Shown here: positions 1 to 6,929 of the stretch, one piece after another | Position numbering within the stretch: the first letter of the stretch is position 1 | How the letters are laid out: each line of letters opens with the position of its first letter | From: Bacteroidales bacterium | GTDB taxonomy: Bacteria; Bacteroidota; Bacteroidia; Bacteroidales; JALTDM01 | Direction of reading: 5' to 3' | DNA: 8,253 nucleotides | Assembly (NCBI GenBank): GCA_027074135.1 | Contig: JALTDM010000182.1 | Coordinates: 1-8,253, forward strand | The notes under the pieces: model-generated | The model's database searches: none | Seen by the model: the letters and a program-made list of their open reading frames with translations, nothing else | What the model was told of the DNA's origin: nothing | Made by a program: the position numbers and the translations under genes

Positions 1-841
1 GCGGTGATATTCCGGTTTTTTCGGCGAAAGACGAAGGCAGCAGGTTTTCTTGCATAAGCGGATGACGATGTCCGTGCCTGTCCACAAACCACGAAAGTGT
101 AACCTTCCATGGCCAAACCTTGTTCAATGCTCCAAGCATAAAGCCCGATAAAGCGTAAACAGTTGCATCTTTATATTTTTTCAGTAGCCAAGACAGGAAT
201 TTTGAGAAAAGAACAAGCCCTACAATTGTTCCAAGCGTGAAAACAACAAGCGTCAAAATATCTAATTCATTTACGGCTTTTAGGATGTTGCGGTATTGTC
301 CCAAAATAAGCAATATGAAACTTCCCGATATTCCGGGTAATATCATAGCACAAATAGCTATTGTTCCAGCCAAAAATGTATTCAGTAATCCTGTACCCAT
401 ATTCATGGGTGGTAATGAAGTCAAATAAAAAGCGATAACGCTGAAAATAAGGAAAATAATGATGTTTGTCACATTTGGCTTGACAGATTTTTTAAGAATA
501 TACCAAATTGAAGTAAGAATAAGACCGAAAAAATATGCCCATACAAATATCGGGTATTCGTCTAGTAAAAAGGTTATAAGTTTTGATAGTGAGAAAACGC
601 TTATCAAAATACCACCGAAGACTAGGAGTAGAAAATTGCCGTTTATGTTTTTCCAAAAATCAATGATTTTTAGTTTGAAAAGCAAATACAGATTTTCTTT
701 GTCCGAAATAGATTTCAGTGAAAAAACAAGTTTTTCGTAAATGCCTGTAATAAAGGCAATTGTTCCGCCACTAACACCCGGAATTATGTCGGCGGCTCCC
801 ATTGCAATACCTTTCAACAGGAGCCACAGATTATCTTTCAT
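1..841 (-). CDS. DUF368 membrane protein (PopT-like undecaprenyl-phosphate translocase), 3' end cut by window edge
   Basis: My minus-strand translation gives 280 codons and no stop before the window edge, so the C-terminus is missing. The family is usually around 300 residues or a little more, so only a short tail should be lost. The protein is very hydrophobic. It carries the two DUF368 repeat hallmarks: PGVSGGT at residues 21-27, followed by IAFITGIYEKL, and PGISGSF at 169-175, followed by ILLILGQY. The family-typical GFMLGALNKVWPWK stretch lies near 233-246. Known of the family: DUF368 proteins (PopT) return the lipid carrier undecaprenyl phosphate across the inner membrane for envelope polymer synthesis. 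The start is firm, because an in-frame TAA directly precedes the ATG. That ATG overlaps the stop of the upstream PLP enzyme gene as ATGA (838-841), which suggests translational coupling. Family assignment is secure; transport function here is inferred from homologues. Confidence 0.93.
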   Translation of the reverse strand, partial: MKDNLWLLLKGIAMGAADIIPGVSGGTIAFITGIYEKLVFSLKSISDKENLYLLFKLKIIDFWKNINGNFLLLVFGGILISVFSLSKLITFLLDEYPIFVWAYFFGLILTSIWYILKKSVKPNVTNIIIFLIFSVIAFYLTSLPPMNMGTGLLNTFLAGTIAICAMILPGISGSFILLILGQYRNILKAVNELDILTLVVFTLGTIVGLVLFSKFLSWLLKKYKDATVYALSGFMLGALNKVWPWKVTLSWFVDRHGHRHPLMQENLLPSSFAEKTGISP

Positions 842-2187
842 TTAGATTCTACTTTTTTAGGATATTTGTCCAATACGGCTTTTAAAAGTTGGTCGTGATA
901 TTGTGTGCGGTCAAATTCTTCGCATTCGTCAATTGATGACACGATTTTGGTGCTGTAGTTTACAGCTTCCATAAATTCGGGTGAGCGTTTTGCACCTTCG
1001 CCTATGTTGATAAGAACCACATCGCCGTCTTTGATGTGTCCGTCGGTAAGTGCTTCGAAAAATCCACCGAGTGCTACTGTTGCTGCGGGTCCAACTTTAA
1101 CAGTAGTTTCATAAGTAGAAAGTCTTGCAATATCTACTGCATTGTCTTCATTGAATGAGATTATTTCGCCGCCGCTTCGTTTAACTATGTTGGCAATAAT
1201 CGGATATGTTGTCGGGTTTCCTGTGGAAAGAGTAGGGATTGTTGTTTGTGGATTTTCTAAAATAGGATAATCGTGCAGCCAACCTTCGGGGAAATTGTTT
1301 TCTTTTGCCTTTTCCCAAGCCTGAGCCATAGGATTACACCTGTGTGGTTGCGCAAGTATGAAACGCGGTAATTTGTCAACTACCCCAAGGTCTTTTATTT
1401 CATTTATACCTTTTTCTATTGCAATGGGTCCCGTGCCACCGCTAAGTGCTTGTATGTAAACAGTTGGGAATTCGTCCATTAATCTTAACCATTCAAATAC
1501 CATTGTTCTTTTAGCTTCTACTCTTATCGGATCAATGTTGCCGAGGGAAATAAGAATACCATATTTTTTAGCATATTCGGCTGCAAGTTGTTTGGCTTTG
1601 GCATAATCCCCTTTTACCTTAAAAACTCTTTGTCCGTAAGTTCCCATTTCGGATTGGTGAGTAAGTTGGGCATTCCCCGGTATAAAAACAGAAAGAGATA
1701 CGCCTGCAAGTGCCAAATATCTTGAATAAGCAGTCGCAATATTACCTGTACTTGCAATAACATATTCTTTTATTTCATGCTCTTTCATTATACTTGCAGC
1801 CATTGTTGCCGCAGCATCTTTGAACGTGCCGGTTCCTTGGTTCTCGTCGTTTCTGTAAACAAATACTTTACAATTTATTCCGAAAGCATCTTTTGCAAGT
1901 TTTTCCAGAAATTTCCAGTTGTTAACAGGTATAGCACCTTCTCCGAGTGAAATAATGTTTTTTTCGTTGTAAAGAGGTAGGAATTTGAAATATCTCCATA
2001 GACTTTGGGGGTATTTGCAGTCTTTCTTGTTAATTAAAGTTTTAAGTTCTTTTATTGGTTCAAAATATTCTACTGTTACATTTTTTGATCCGTCTGGACA
2101 AGTTTGATTCATTCTAAACCAATCGGCAAAGTCTCCGATAACTTCACCTGTGGATATACAACGGATTTGGTATTTCTTATTTTTCAT
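838..2187 (-). CDS. Threonine-synthase-like PLP enzyme (fold type II); candidate cysteate synthase
   Basis: This is a 449-residue cytoplasmic PLP enzyme of the threonine synthase / tryptophan synthase beta superfamily. Visible motifs: GTGTFKD at 118-124, with Lys123 as the expected Schiff-base lysine; STGN at 146-149; a phosphate-binding loop SGGTGP at 249-254; and TGNP at 322-325, as in threonine synthases. The N-terminal segment (Cys10, Cys30) resembles the degenerate zinc-ribbon-like start of threonine synthases. Two points are unusual. The C-terminal threonine synthase signature TG-x-G-x-KD is replaced by NIGEGAKR at 394-401, and the usual GNTG after the serine loop is GNIA. From memory, the C-terminal region resembles archaeal cysteate synthases (phosphoserine plus sulfite to cysteate), which are threonine synthase paralogues. 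No thrA or thrB neighbours it. It lies 12 bases after the TPR gene and overlaps the DUF368 gene by 4 bases. PLP enzyme: near certain. Substrate: open. Confidence 0.88.
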   Translation of the reverse strand: MKNKKYQIRCISTGEVIGDFADWFRMNQTCPDGSKNVTVEYFEPIKELKTLINKKDCKYPQSLWRYFKFLPLYNEKNIISLGEGAIPVNNWKFLEKLAKDAFGINCKVFVYRNDENQGTGTFKDAAATMAASIMKEHEIKEYVIASTGNIATAYSRYLALAGVSLSVFIPGNAQLTHQSEMGTYGQRVFKVKGDYAKAKQLAAEYAKKYGILISLGNIDPIRVEAKRTMVFEWLRLMDEFPTVYIQALSGGTGPIAIEKGINEIKDLGVVDKLPRFILAQPHRCNPMAQAWEKAKENNFPEGWLHDYPILENPQTTIPTLSTGNPTTYPIIANIVKRSGGEIISFNEDNAVDIARLSTYETTVKVGPAATVALGGFFEALTDGHIKDGDVVLINIGEGAKRSPEFMEAVNYSTKIVSSIDECEEFDRTQYHDQLLKAVLDKYPKKVESK

Positions 2188-2199
2188 AAAATTAGAGTT

Positions 2200-3627
2200 T
2201 TACTTGTTTCTGTTTCTTATTATGTTGTAAATAAGAGCTTTAATTCTTTTTTCGTTGAATTTTTTGTTTTCTGCAATAAAATAAAGTTTAAGTCTTTCTG
2301 TAATGAATTTTGCAACTACTTTTTGTTCGTCTTTGTTGTCATCTTTGGCAAGTGTACGCAAAATTCGTCCTATGTTGCCCTTGGACATTACAAATTCCGA
2401 GAAATCTTTCAGGTATTCTTTGTCTAATTTTGATAAAACCACAGCTTTGGCATAATATTCTAATGCATCGTTATATTGTTTGATTTGACTTAATGTTCTT
2501 GCTTTAAAGTTGTAGAGTTCAGCTTTTCTAATGTTTTCGTTTTCTGCTTTTTCCTCTTCTTTTATTGCATCATTGATGTATTTAACGGCATTAGCAAATT
2601 CTTTTTTTTCATATGCGACCTTTGCCAGTCCGAAAAGAATGTCTGACGTAGTTTCTCCTTTCTGAATAGCTTCATATAGAAGATTTTCGGCATCGTTAAT
2701 TCTGTTGAGGTTGATAAGACATTCCGCCATTCCAAAATAATATGGCTTTTGGCTTTTATATTGTCCAATGTGTTCATAAAAAAGAAAAGCTTTTTGGTAT
2801 TGTTTGTTTTCGTACAGCAAATCTGCAAGTTTTAATTCTTCTTCTATTTGGAAATAAATATTTTCAATATCATATTCAGTATCGTTATATTCTTCAGGAT
2901 TTTGGGAAAGAGCAAATGAGTTCAAATATGCATCAATCGCTTTGTTTATTTTACCGATATTTTCGTAGAACATTCCTAATTTATTCCACCAACTTTCTGA
3001 TGTTGGGTCACGTTTAATTATTTTGAGTAGATATTTTTCAGCTTCTGCCGTTTTGCCAAGTTTTTGCAAGTTGTCTGAAATTTTTGCAAGAATGGAATTT
3101 GACCTGTGTTTTTCAGGTATTTTATACAAAAACTCAAGTGCTTCATTGTATTTTTTTACTATTGACAAACTGTCCGCAATAAGCATCAAATAATAATCTA
3201 TTTCTTTAATGTCGGCATTTTTCAAGACCTTATTGTAAAACCGCAGTGCTTTGTCAAATTTGTTTTGTGCCAGAAAAATATTTGCTACCAAAAAATAAAA
3301 TTCAGGGTCGCCGGAATAAAAAGACTTAATATTTTGTAACAAGTTTAATGCTTTTTGGCTTTCACCTTTTCTGAATAGCAATTGGGCTTTAAGGAAAAAA
3401 AATTCTTTTTCGTCGGGGTAAAAATATTGTGCTGCTTCAATAGCTTTTTTTGCTAAATCGTAATCTTGATAACTAAGAAAATATTCAATGATATTTTCGA
3501 ACTCATAAACATCAAAAAAAAATGGACCTTCCCCTTTTAAGTATTTTAAAAATTTTTTAATAGGGGAAGGAAGATCTTCCCTGCTTTCGTAGCTGAAATA
3601 TTCCCAAGAATCGTTGCTTTTACCCAT
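2200..3627 (-). CDS. TPR-repeat protein of unknown function
   Basis: This is a 475-residue protein built almost wholly of tetratricopeptide-like helix pairs. Repeat units can be followed from about residue 50 to 420; examples are a unit ending NKFDKALRFYNKVLK near 125-140, one ending GKTAEAEKYLLKIIKRDP near 190-208, and one containing KQYNDALEYYAKAV near 383-396. There is no signal peptide or membrane segment, so it is probably a cytoplasmic scaffold for protein contacts. The C-terminus (about 420-475) is basic and helical without clear repeats. The ATG overlaps the stop of the preceding 100-residue gene by one base (TAATG), so the two are probably translated together. The PLP enzyme gene follows after 12 bases. 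Codons 16-38 contain a terminator-like hairpin and a competing hairpin, listed separately. The binding partner cannot be deduced from the sequence. Confidence 0.88.
   Translation of the reverse strand: MGKSNDSWEYFSYESREDLPSPIKKFLKYLKGEGPFFFDVYEFENIIEYFLSYQDYDLAKKAIEAAQYFYPDEKEFFFLKAQLLFRKGESQKALNLLQNIKSFYSGDPEFYFLVANIFLAQNKFDKALRFYNKVLKNADIKEIDYYLMLIADSLSIVKKYNEALEFLYKIPEKHRSNSILAKISDNLQKLGKTAEAEKYLLKIIKRDPTSESWWNKLGMFYENIGKINKAIDAYLNSFALSQNPEEYNDTEYDIENIYFQIEEELKLADLLYENKQYQKAFLFYEHIGQYKSQKPYYFGMAECLINLNRINDAENLLYEAIQKGETTSDILFGLAKVAYEKKEFANAVKYINDAIKEEEKAENENIRKAELYNFKARTLSQIKQYNDALEYYAKAVVLSKLDKEYLKDFSEFVMSKGNIGRILRTLAKDDNKDEQKVVAKFITERLKLYFIAENKKFNEKRIKALIYNIIRNRNK
3514..3581 (-). promoter_or_regulatory. 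Attenuator-like competing hairpins with U9 tract inside the TPR gene start
   Basis: In the minus-strand RNA, bases 3570-3562 (CCUUCCCCU) pair perfectly with 3535-3527 (AGGGGAAGG) across an AU-rich 26-base loop. Four bases after the stem comes a run of nine U (3522-3514), which resembles an intrinsic terminator. Just upstream, GGGAAG (3581-3576) can instead pair with CUUCCC (3569-3564) across a 6-base loop, which would occupy the terminator's left arm. GGAAGAUCUUCC (3580-3569) is also self-complementary. All of this lies in coding codons 16-38 of the TPR gene. The pairings are seen directly; regulatory function is inference. The U tract encodes Phe-Phe-Phe, and AT-rich codon use could produce it by chance. 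Confidence 0.27.
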
Positions 3628-3929
3628 TATTTTGCTTCAGTTGTTTCTTCTATGTATTTAGCAAGCATTTCGTAAAAGTTATTGAAATAATCTGTAACTT
3701 CTTTTCTTATTTTATTGTAATATTGCTTAATACTTTCGCCTTTTTCTCTAAGTTCCGGATGATTTATTCTTGTGATGAAATTATCTCTTTTTCCTATTGC
3801 ATCGAGTAACATTTTGTCCATTTCTGCTGTTACTTTTTCATCATTTTTAATATCTGCAAGTAACAGTCCGTCACCGATAACGTGCGAAAACAAAACTTTC
3901 ACATCTTTTTTTAATTCTCTTACTTTCAT
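3627..3929 (-). CDS. Small conserved-looking helical protein, unknown function
   Basis: This gene encodes 100 residues, highly charged (rich in Lys and Glu) and predicted by eye to be all helical. It has no signal peptide, membrane segment, cysteine or recognisable catalytic motif. A segment near residues 42-62 contains LLDAIGKRDNFITRINHPEL, and an aromatic stretch (YFNNFYEMLAKY) lies near 80-91. I do not recognise the family. It is very likely real: it starts at ATG 20 bases after a TAATTTTG promoter-like box, and its stop overlaps the ATG of the TPR gene as TAATG. Its codon use also matches its neighbours. As first gene of the block it may work with the TPR protein, for example as a partner held by the repeats; that is inference from the coupling alone. 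Confidence 0.8.
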   Translation of the reverse strand: MKVRELKKDVKVLFSHVIGDGLLLADIKNDEKVTAEMDKMLLDAIGKRDNFITRINHPELREKGESIKQYYNKIRKEVTDYFNNFYEMLAKYIEETTEAK

Positions 3930-3948
3930 AGTTCAAAAAATTTTTTTG

Positions 3949-3956
3949 CAAAATTA
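3949..3956 (-). promoter_or_regulatory. Candidate Bacteroidota -7 box for the 100-aa/TPR/PLP/DUF368 operon
   Basis: On the minus strand the bases read TAATTTTG, an exact fit to the Bacteroidota sigma-ABfr -7 consensus TAnnTTTG, 19 bases before the ATG at 3929. No TTG/TTTG element is seen at the usual -33 spacing. The leader would be very short and contains an A7T6 run. The same octamer precedes the ABC-F and Usp genes, which raises confidence somewhat. Confidence 0.45.
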
Positions 3957-3964
3957 CATAAAAT

Positions 3965-3984
3965 TTCAATAAGTCGTTATTGAA
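3965..3984 (-). terminator. AT-rich dyad after the ABC-F gene: weak terminator or operator
   Basis: TTCAATAA and TTATTGAA form a perfect 8-base inverted repeat around a 4-base centre, starting 17 bases after the ABC-F stop codon. On the minus strand it is followed by a moderately T-rich stretch (ATTTTATGTAATTTT), so it could act as a weak intrinsic terminator. The stem has only one G-C pair per arm, so it would be unstable as RNA. It also sits 8 bases upstream of the candidate -7 box at 3949-3956, so it could equally be a protein-binding operator for the downstream operon. Confidence 0.33.
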
Positions 3985-4001
3985 GATAACCAGTCAATAC
4001 A

Positions 4002-5957
4002 CTATTTTATTTTTTCAAATTCCGCTTTGCTTGTTTCCAGTTCAGTATTTGTCGTTTCCCATTTTTTCATCAAATCTTCCAATTGTTTTTTTATGTTGTT
4101 GTAGCTTTCAAACATTTCATTTTCGATGTTTTCTGCAGTGGCAAATTTTTGTTCCAACGATTCTATTTTAAGTTCGATGTTTTCTATTTGAGTTTCAATG
4201 TTTTCAATTTCTTTTTCCAGTTTATTAATTTTTCGTTGCAGTTCTTTACGCTTTTGATAGAGTTGCTTTTTAAGTTCCTTGTCGCTTTGAGGTAGCGAGG
4301 ATTTTGATTTTTTCGTTATTTGCTTCTTTTCCAGTTCATAAAAATTTTCAGCTTTTTTTTGTTCTAGGAAAAAGTCAATGTCGCCTTTGTATTGCTTTAG
4401 CGACTTGTTGCGAAATTCGTAAACCGTGTTTACGAGCCCTTTCAGAAAATCACGGTCGTGGGATACAATGATGAGGGAGCCGTTGTAGTGGTTTAGTGCG
4501 GCTTTGAGGCGTTCTTTGGCATAAATGTCAAGGTGGTTTGTAGGCTCGTCAAGCACCAACAGGTTGTAGGGTTGCAATACCATACAAGCAAGAGCCAGCC
4601 GTGCTTTTTCACCACCGGAAAGGACTGACACCTTTTTGTCAATATCGTCTTCGCTGAACAAAAAATTCCCCAACACGGTTCGCAGTGACGCTTCCGTCAT
4701 ATCGGGCGGTGATACTTCTATAACTGTTCCTAATACGGTTTTTTGCGGATTGAGTGTTTGTTCTTGATTCTGTGCAAAGTAGCCTATTTTTACATTGTGC
4801 CCTATTTTTCTTTTTCCCGTGTAATCCAAATCGCCTACAATGATGCGTGCCAATGTGGTTTTGCCTTCCCCGTTTTTGCCGACAAATGCGACTTTTTCGC
4901 TTCTTTCATGTACAAAATCAATGTTTCTCAGCACGTTGTGGTTGCCGTAAGATTTTGATAGCGATTCCAATTCCACCACAATATCACCGCTTCTCGGGGC
5001 AGGTGGAAAAGTGAAATGGATGGTTTTTGTATTTTCTTCGTCTATCTCCGGCAGTTCCAACTTTTCCAATTGCTTAACACGCGATTGAACTTGCGATGCT
5101 TTTGTGGCTTTGTATCTAAACCTTTCTATGAAGCGTTCTGTTTGTTTGATTTTTCGTAATTGATTTTCGTAAACAGATTTTTGGTGCTCAATCCGTTGCT
5201 TACGCAGCTCTTTGTATTGAGAGTAAGGCACGGGGTAGTCGTAAATTTTGCCTTTTGAGATTTCAACTGTTCTTTTTGTAATTGAGTTTAAAAAACGAAT
5301 GTCGTGTGAGATTAGGATAATTGCACCTTTGTAGCTTTTTAGGGAATCTTCGAGCCATGTAATTGACTCTATATCAAGGTGATTGGTAGGTTCGTCCAAC
5401 AGCAAGAAGCCGGGTTGTTTCAGCAAGATTTTTGCTATTTCTATACGCATACGCCAACCGCCGCTAAATTCAGAGGTTTTGCGGTACAAGTCGCTGTCCT
5501 TAAATCCGAGACCTTTTAACATTTGAATGGCATACTGTCCTGTTTTGCCTGCTTCCAATATGTGCAGCCTTTCGGAGATGTCCGATAGTTTAGTTGTAAG
5601 TTTTAGGTATTCGTGCGATGTGTAATTCGTGAATTTTTCAAGTTTACGGTTTAATCTTTCATATTCTACTTCAAGTTGTTTTATTTCTTCAAATGCTTTC
5701 AGTGCTTCATCAAGGACAGTAGTAGTGTCGGAAAAGTCCAAGTGCTGCGGCAAATATCCTATTGTGGTTTGGTTCGAGAATGAGATTGTTCCGCTGTCAG
5801 GTTTTATTTCACCGGAAATTATTTTGAGGAGAGTTGATTTTCCTTCGCCGTTCTTTCCCGTGAGGCCGATTTTGTCATTATCGGCAATTTCAATGCTTAT
5901 ATCGTCAAAAATATTACGGCTACCAAACCACAAGGTTATGTTCTTGAGTGAAATCAT
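4002..5957 (-). CDS. ABC-F family ATPase (two fused ATP-binding cassettes, Uup/YheS-like)
   Basis: This is a 651-residue soluble protein with two ABC ATPase domains and no membrane segments, the hallmark of ABC-F translation factors and ribosome-protection proteins. Domain 1: Walker A GKNGEGKST (34-42), signature SGGWR (165-169), Walker B LLLDEP with catalytic Glu about 189, H-loop SHD (217-219). A charged, helical interdomain linker (about 250-310, with RYKATKASQVQSR) should reach the ribosomal P/E-site region. Domain 2: Walker A GKNGEGKTT (360-368), signature SGGEK (447-451), Walker B LVLDEP (467-472), H-loop SHD (499-501). The last 100 or so residues are a Lys/Glu-rich coiled coil, as in Uup-type members. 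I chose the ATG at 5957, beginning MISLKNITLWFG, because it matches family N-termini. An in-frame TTG at 5984 would add nine unrelated residues and lies in the promoter-like box. A housekeeping role is more likely than drug resistance, but this is unproven. Confidence 0.95.
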   Translation of the reverse strand: MISLKNITLWFGSRNIFDDISIEIADNDKIGLTGKNGEGKSTLLKIISGEIKPDSGTISFSNQTTIGYLPQHLDFSDTTTVLDEALKAFEEIKQLEVEYERLNRKLEKFTNYTSHEYLKLTTKLSDISERLHILEAGKTGQYAIQMLKGLGFKDSDLYRKTSEFSGGWRMRIEIAKILLKQPGFLLLDEPTNHLDIESITWLEDSLKSYKGAIILISHDIRFLNSITKRTVEISKGKIYDYPVPYSQYKELRKQRIEHQKSVYENQLRKIKQTERFIERFRYKATKASQVQSRVKQLEKLELPEIDEENTKTIHFTFPPAPRSGDIVVELESLSKSYGNHNVLRNIDFVHERSEKVAFVGKNGEGKTTLARIIVGDLDYTGKRKIGHNVKIGYFAQNQEQTLNPQKTVLGTVIEVSPPDMTEASLRTVLGNFLFSEDDIDKKVSVLSGGEKARLALACMVLQPYNLLVLDEPTNHLDIYAKERLKAALNHYNGSLIIVSHDRDFLKGLVNTVYEFRNKSLKQYKGDIDFFLEQKKAENFYELEKKQITKKSKSSLPQSDKELKKQLYQKRKELQRKINKLEKEIENIETQIENIELKIESLEQKFATAENIENEMFESYNNIKKQLEDLMKKWETTNTELETSKAEFEKIK

Positions 5958-5981
5958 ACAAGGGATATAAAAAACGGATGA

Positions 5982-5989
5982 CAAAATTA
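5982..5989 (-). promoter_or_regulatory. Candidate -7 box for the ABC-F gene
   Basis: TAATTTTG on the minus strand matches TAnnTTTG and lies 24 bases before the ABC-F ATG, in the 51-base gap after the DUF58 stop codon. No TTG element is visible at the usual -33 distance. If active, it lets the ABC-F gene be expressed apart from the Usp-Trx-DUF58 genes upstream. Confidence 0.42.
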
Positions 5990-6008
5990 GTTAAAAAATA
6001 CTAAGCTG

Positions 6009-6926
6009 TCAGTAAAGTTTACTTCTTTTGATGAGGAATGGCAACAGAACTTGTGCAAAATGATTTCTGATGTCGGCATTTACCACTTCTATTCCGTATT
6101 TTGAAAGATTGTCGGTGATTTTTTTCTTATATCCGGTAAATTTTTCTTTGTAAATACGGTTGTAGAAATGTGGTTGCAGTTTTATTTTTTCTCCTGTTTC
6201 TAAATCCTCAAAAAGGTATGGACGATTTTCAAATTGCAGTTCTTCTTCTTGCTGTGTGTCAATGGTGTTAAAGATGATAATTTCGTGTTTTTTGTATTTC
6301 AAATGCTTGAGTGCGTTTATCAATTTGTCGGGGTCCGGGAAGTAGAATAAATCCGAAAAAATTACAACCAATGACCTTTTGTGAAACAGTTCAGCATAGG
6401 TGTCTATTTCTTTGGCAAGTGAAGTTGTTTTGCCTTTTGGCAGTGGAGAGGTAATTACTTTGTACAATTGTTCGTAAAGGTAATTGATGTGCAATTGTGT
6501 TGAGCCGGGTTTTGAATAAAAGTCGGTTTTTTCAGACACAAGCATTAAACTTGACGCGTCTCTCTGTTTTTTTAGCAAATGTATGAGTGCAGCAGCGGAG
6601 AAAACGGAAAACGCAGCTTTGTTGACAATTTTCTTTTCGGTAGGATAAAACATTGACGAAGAAGTGTCGATGATGATGTATGCACGGAGGTTTGTTTCTT
6701 CTTCAAACTTTTTTACGAATAGTTTTTCTGTACGGGCATAGAGTTTCCAATCAATGAATCTTGTCGATTCTCCCGGATTGTAAATTCGGTGTTCGGCAAA
6801 CTCTACAGAAAAACCGTGAAAGGGGCTCTTGTGAAGCCCCGTAATAAAACCTTCAACGATTTTTTGTGCAATGAAAGGAATGTTGTCAAATGCCGATATA
6901 TCGACAATGTCGTAAAGTGTTTTCAA
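6009..6926 (-). CDS. DUF58 / von Willebrand A-like protein with TTG start
   Basis: This is a 305-residue DUF58 protein. The core DUF58 motif NPGESTRFIDWK lies at 50-61, followed by ARTEKLFVKKFEEET at 64-78. The VWA-like part has a MIDAS metal site, DTSSS at 87-91; candidate further ligands are the threonines near 167-168 and Asp192 in FSDLF. There is no signal peptide or transmembrane helix, so it is cytoplasmic. Members often work with MoxR-type AAA+ ATPases and Bat proteins in assembly, chaperone or stress roles, but no moxR gene is in this window. Start: the frame has no ATG before residue 92, and an in-frame TAA (the thioredoxin stop) lies two codons upstream. The TTG at 6926 is therefore the only start that keeps the conserved GFITGLHKSPFHGFS region. 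Use of a TTG start with four-base spacing suggests translation depends on ribosomes finishing the thioredoxin gene. Confidence 0.9.
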   Translation of the reverse strand: MKTLYDIVDISAFDNIPFIAQKIVEGFITGLHKSPFHGFSVEFAEHRIYNPGESTRFIDWKLYARTEKLFVKKFEEETNLRAYIIIDTSSSMFYPTEKKIVNKAAFSVFSAAALIHLLKKQRDASSLMLVSEKTDFYSKPGSTQLHINYLYEQLYKVITSPLPKGKTTSLAKEIDTYAELFHKRSLVVIFSDLFYFPDPDKLINALKHLKYKKHEIIIFNTIDTQQEEELQFENRPYLFEDLETGEKIKLQPHFYNRIYKEKFTGYKKKITDNLSKYGIEVVNADIRNHFAQVLLPFLIKRSKLY

Positions 6927-6929
6927 TTT

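Noticed and set aside
459..740. Plus-strand reading frame of 93 codons
   Set aside because: It lies wholly antisense to the clearly recognisable DUF368 gene and its product has no recognisable motif.
2104..2427. Plus-strand frame of 107 codons across the TPR/PLP junction
   Set aside because: It is antisense to two well-supported genes; its Phe/Val/Cys-rich product is what the reverse of Lys/Glu-rich coding gives.
2425..2432. TAATTTTG on the plus strand
   Set aside because: It is inside the TPR coding region, antisense, with no plus-strand gene downstream; it shows the octamer can arise by chance.
5629..5970. Plus-strand frame of 113 codons opposite the ABC-F start
   Set aside because: It is antisense to ABC-F domain 1 and explained by that gene's codon bias; there is no promoter box or motif of its own.
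4002..5984. Longer ABC-F gene starting at TTG 5984
   Set aside because: The extra nine residues do not resemble ABC-F N-termini, the TTG lies in the TAATTTTG box, and the ATG at 5957 gives the family-typical beginning.
6822..6840. GC-rich hairpin GGGGCT...AGCCCC
   Set aside because: It lies in the conserved DUF58 segment GLHKSPFHG, has no T tract on either strand and no competing arm, so it is best seen as a coding coincidence.
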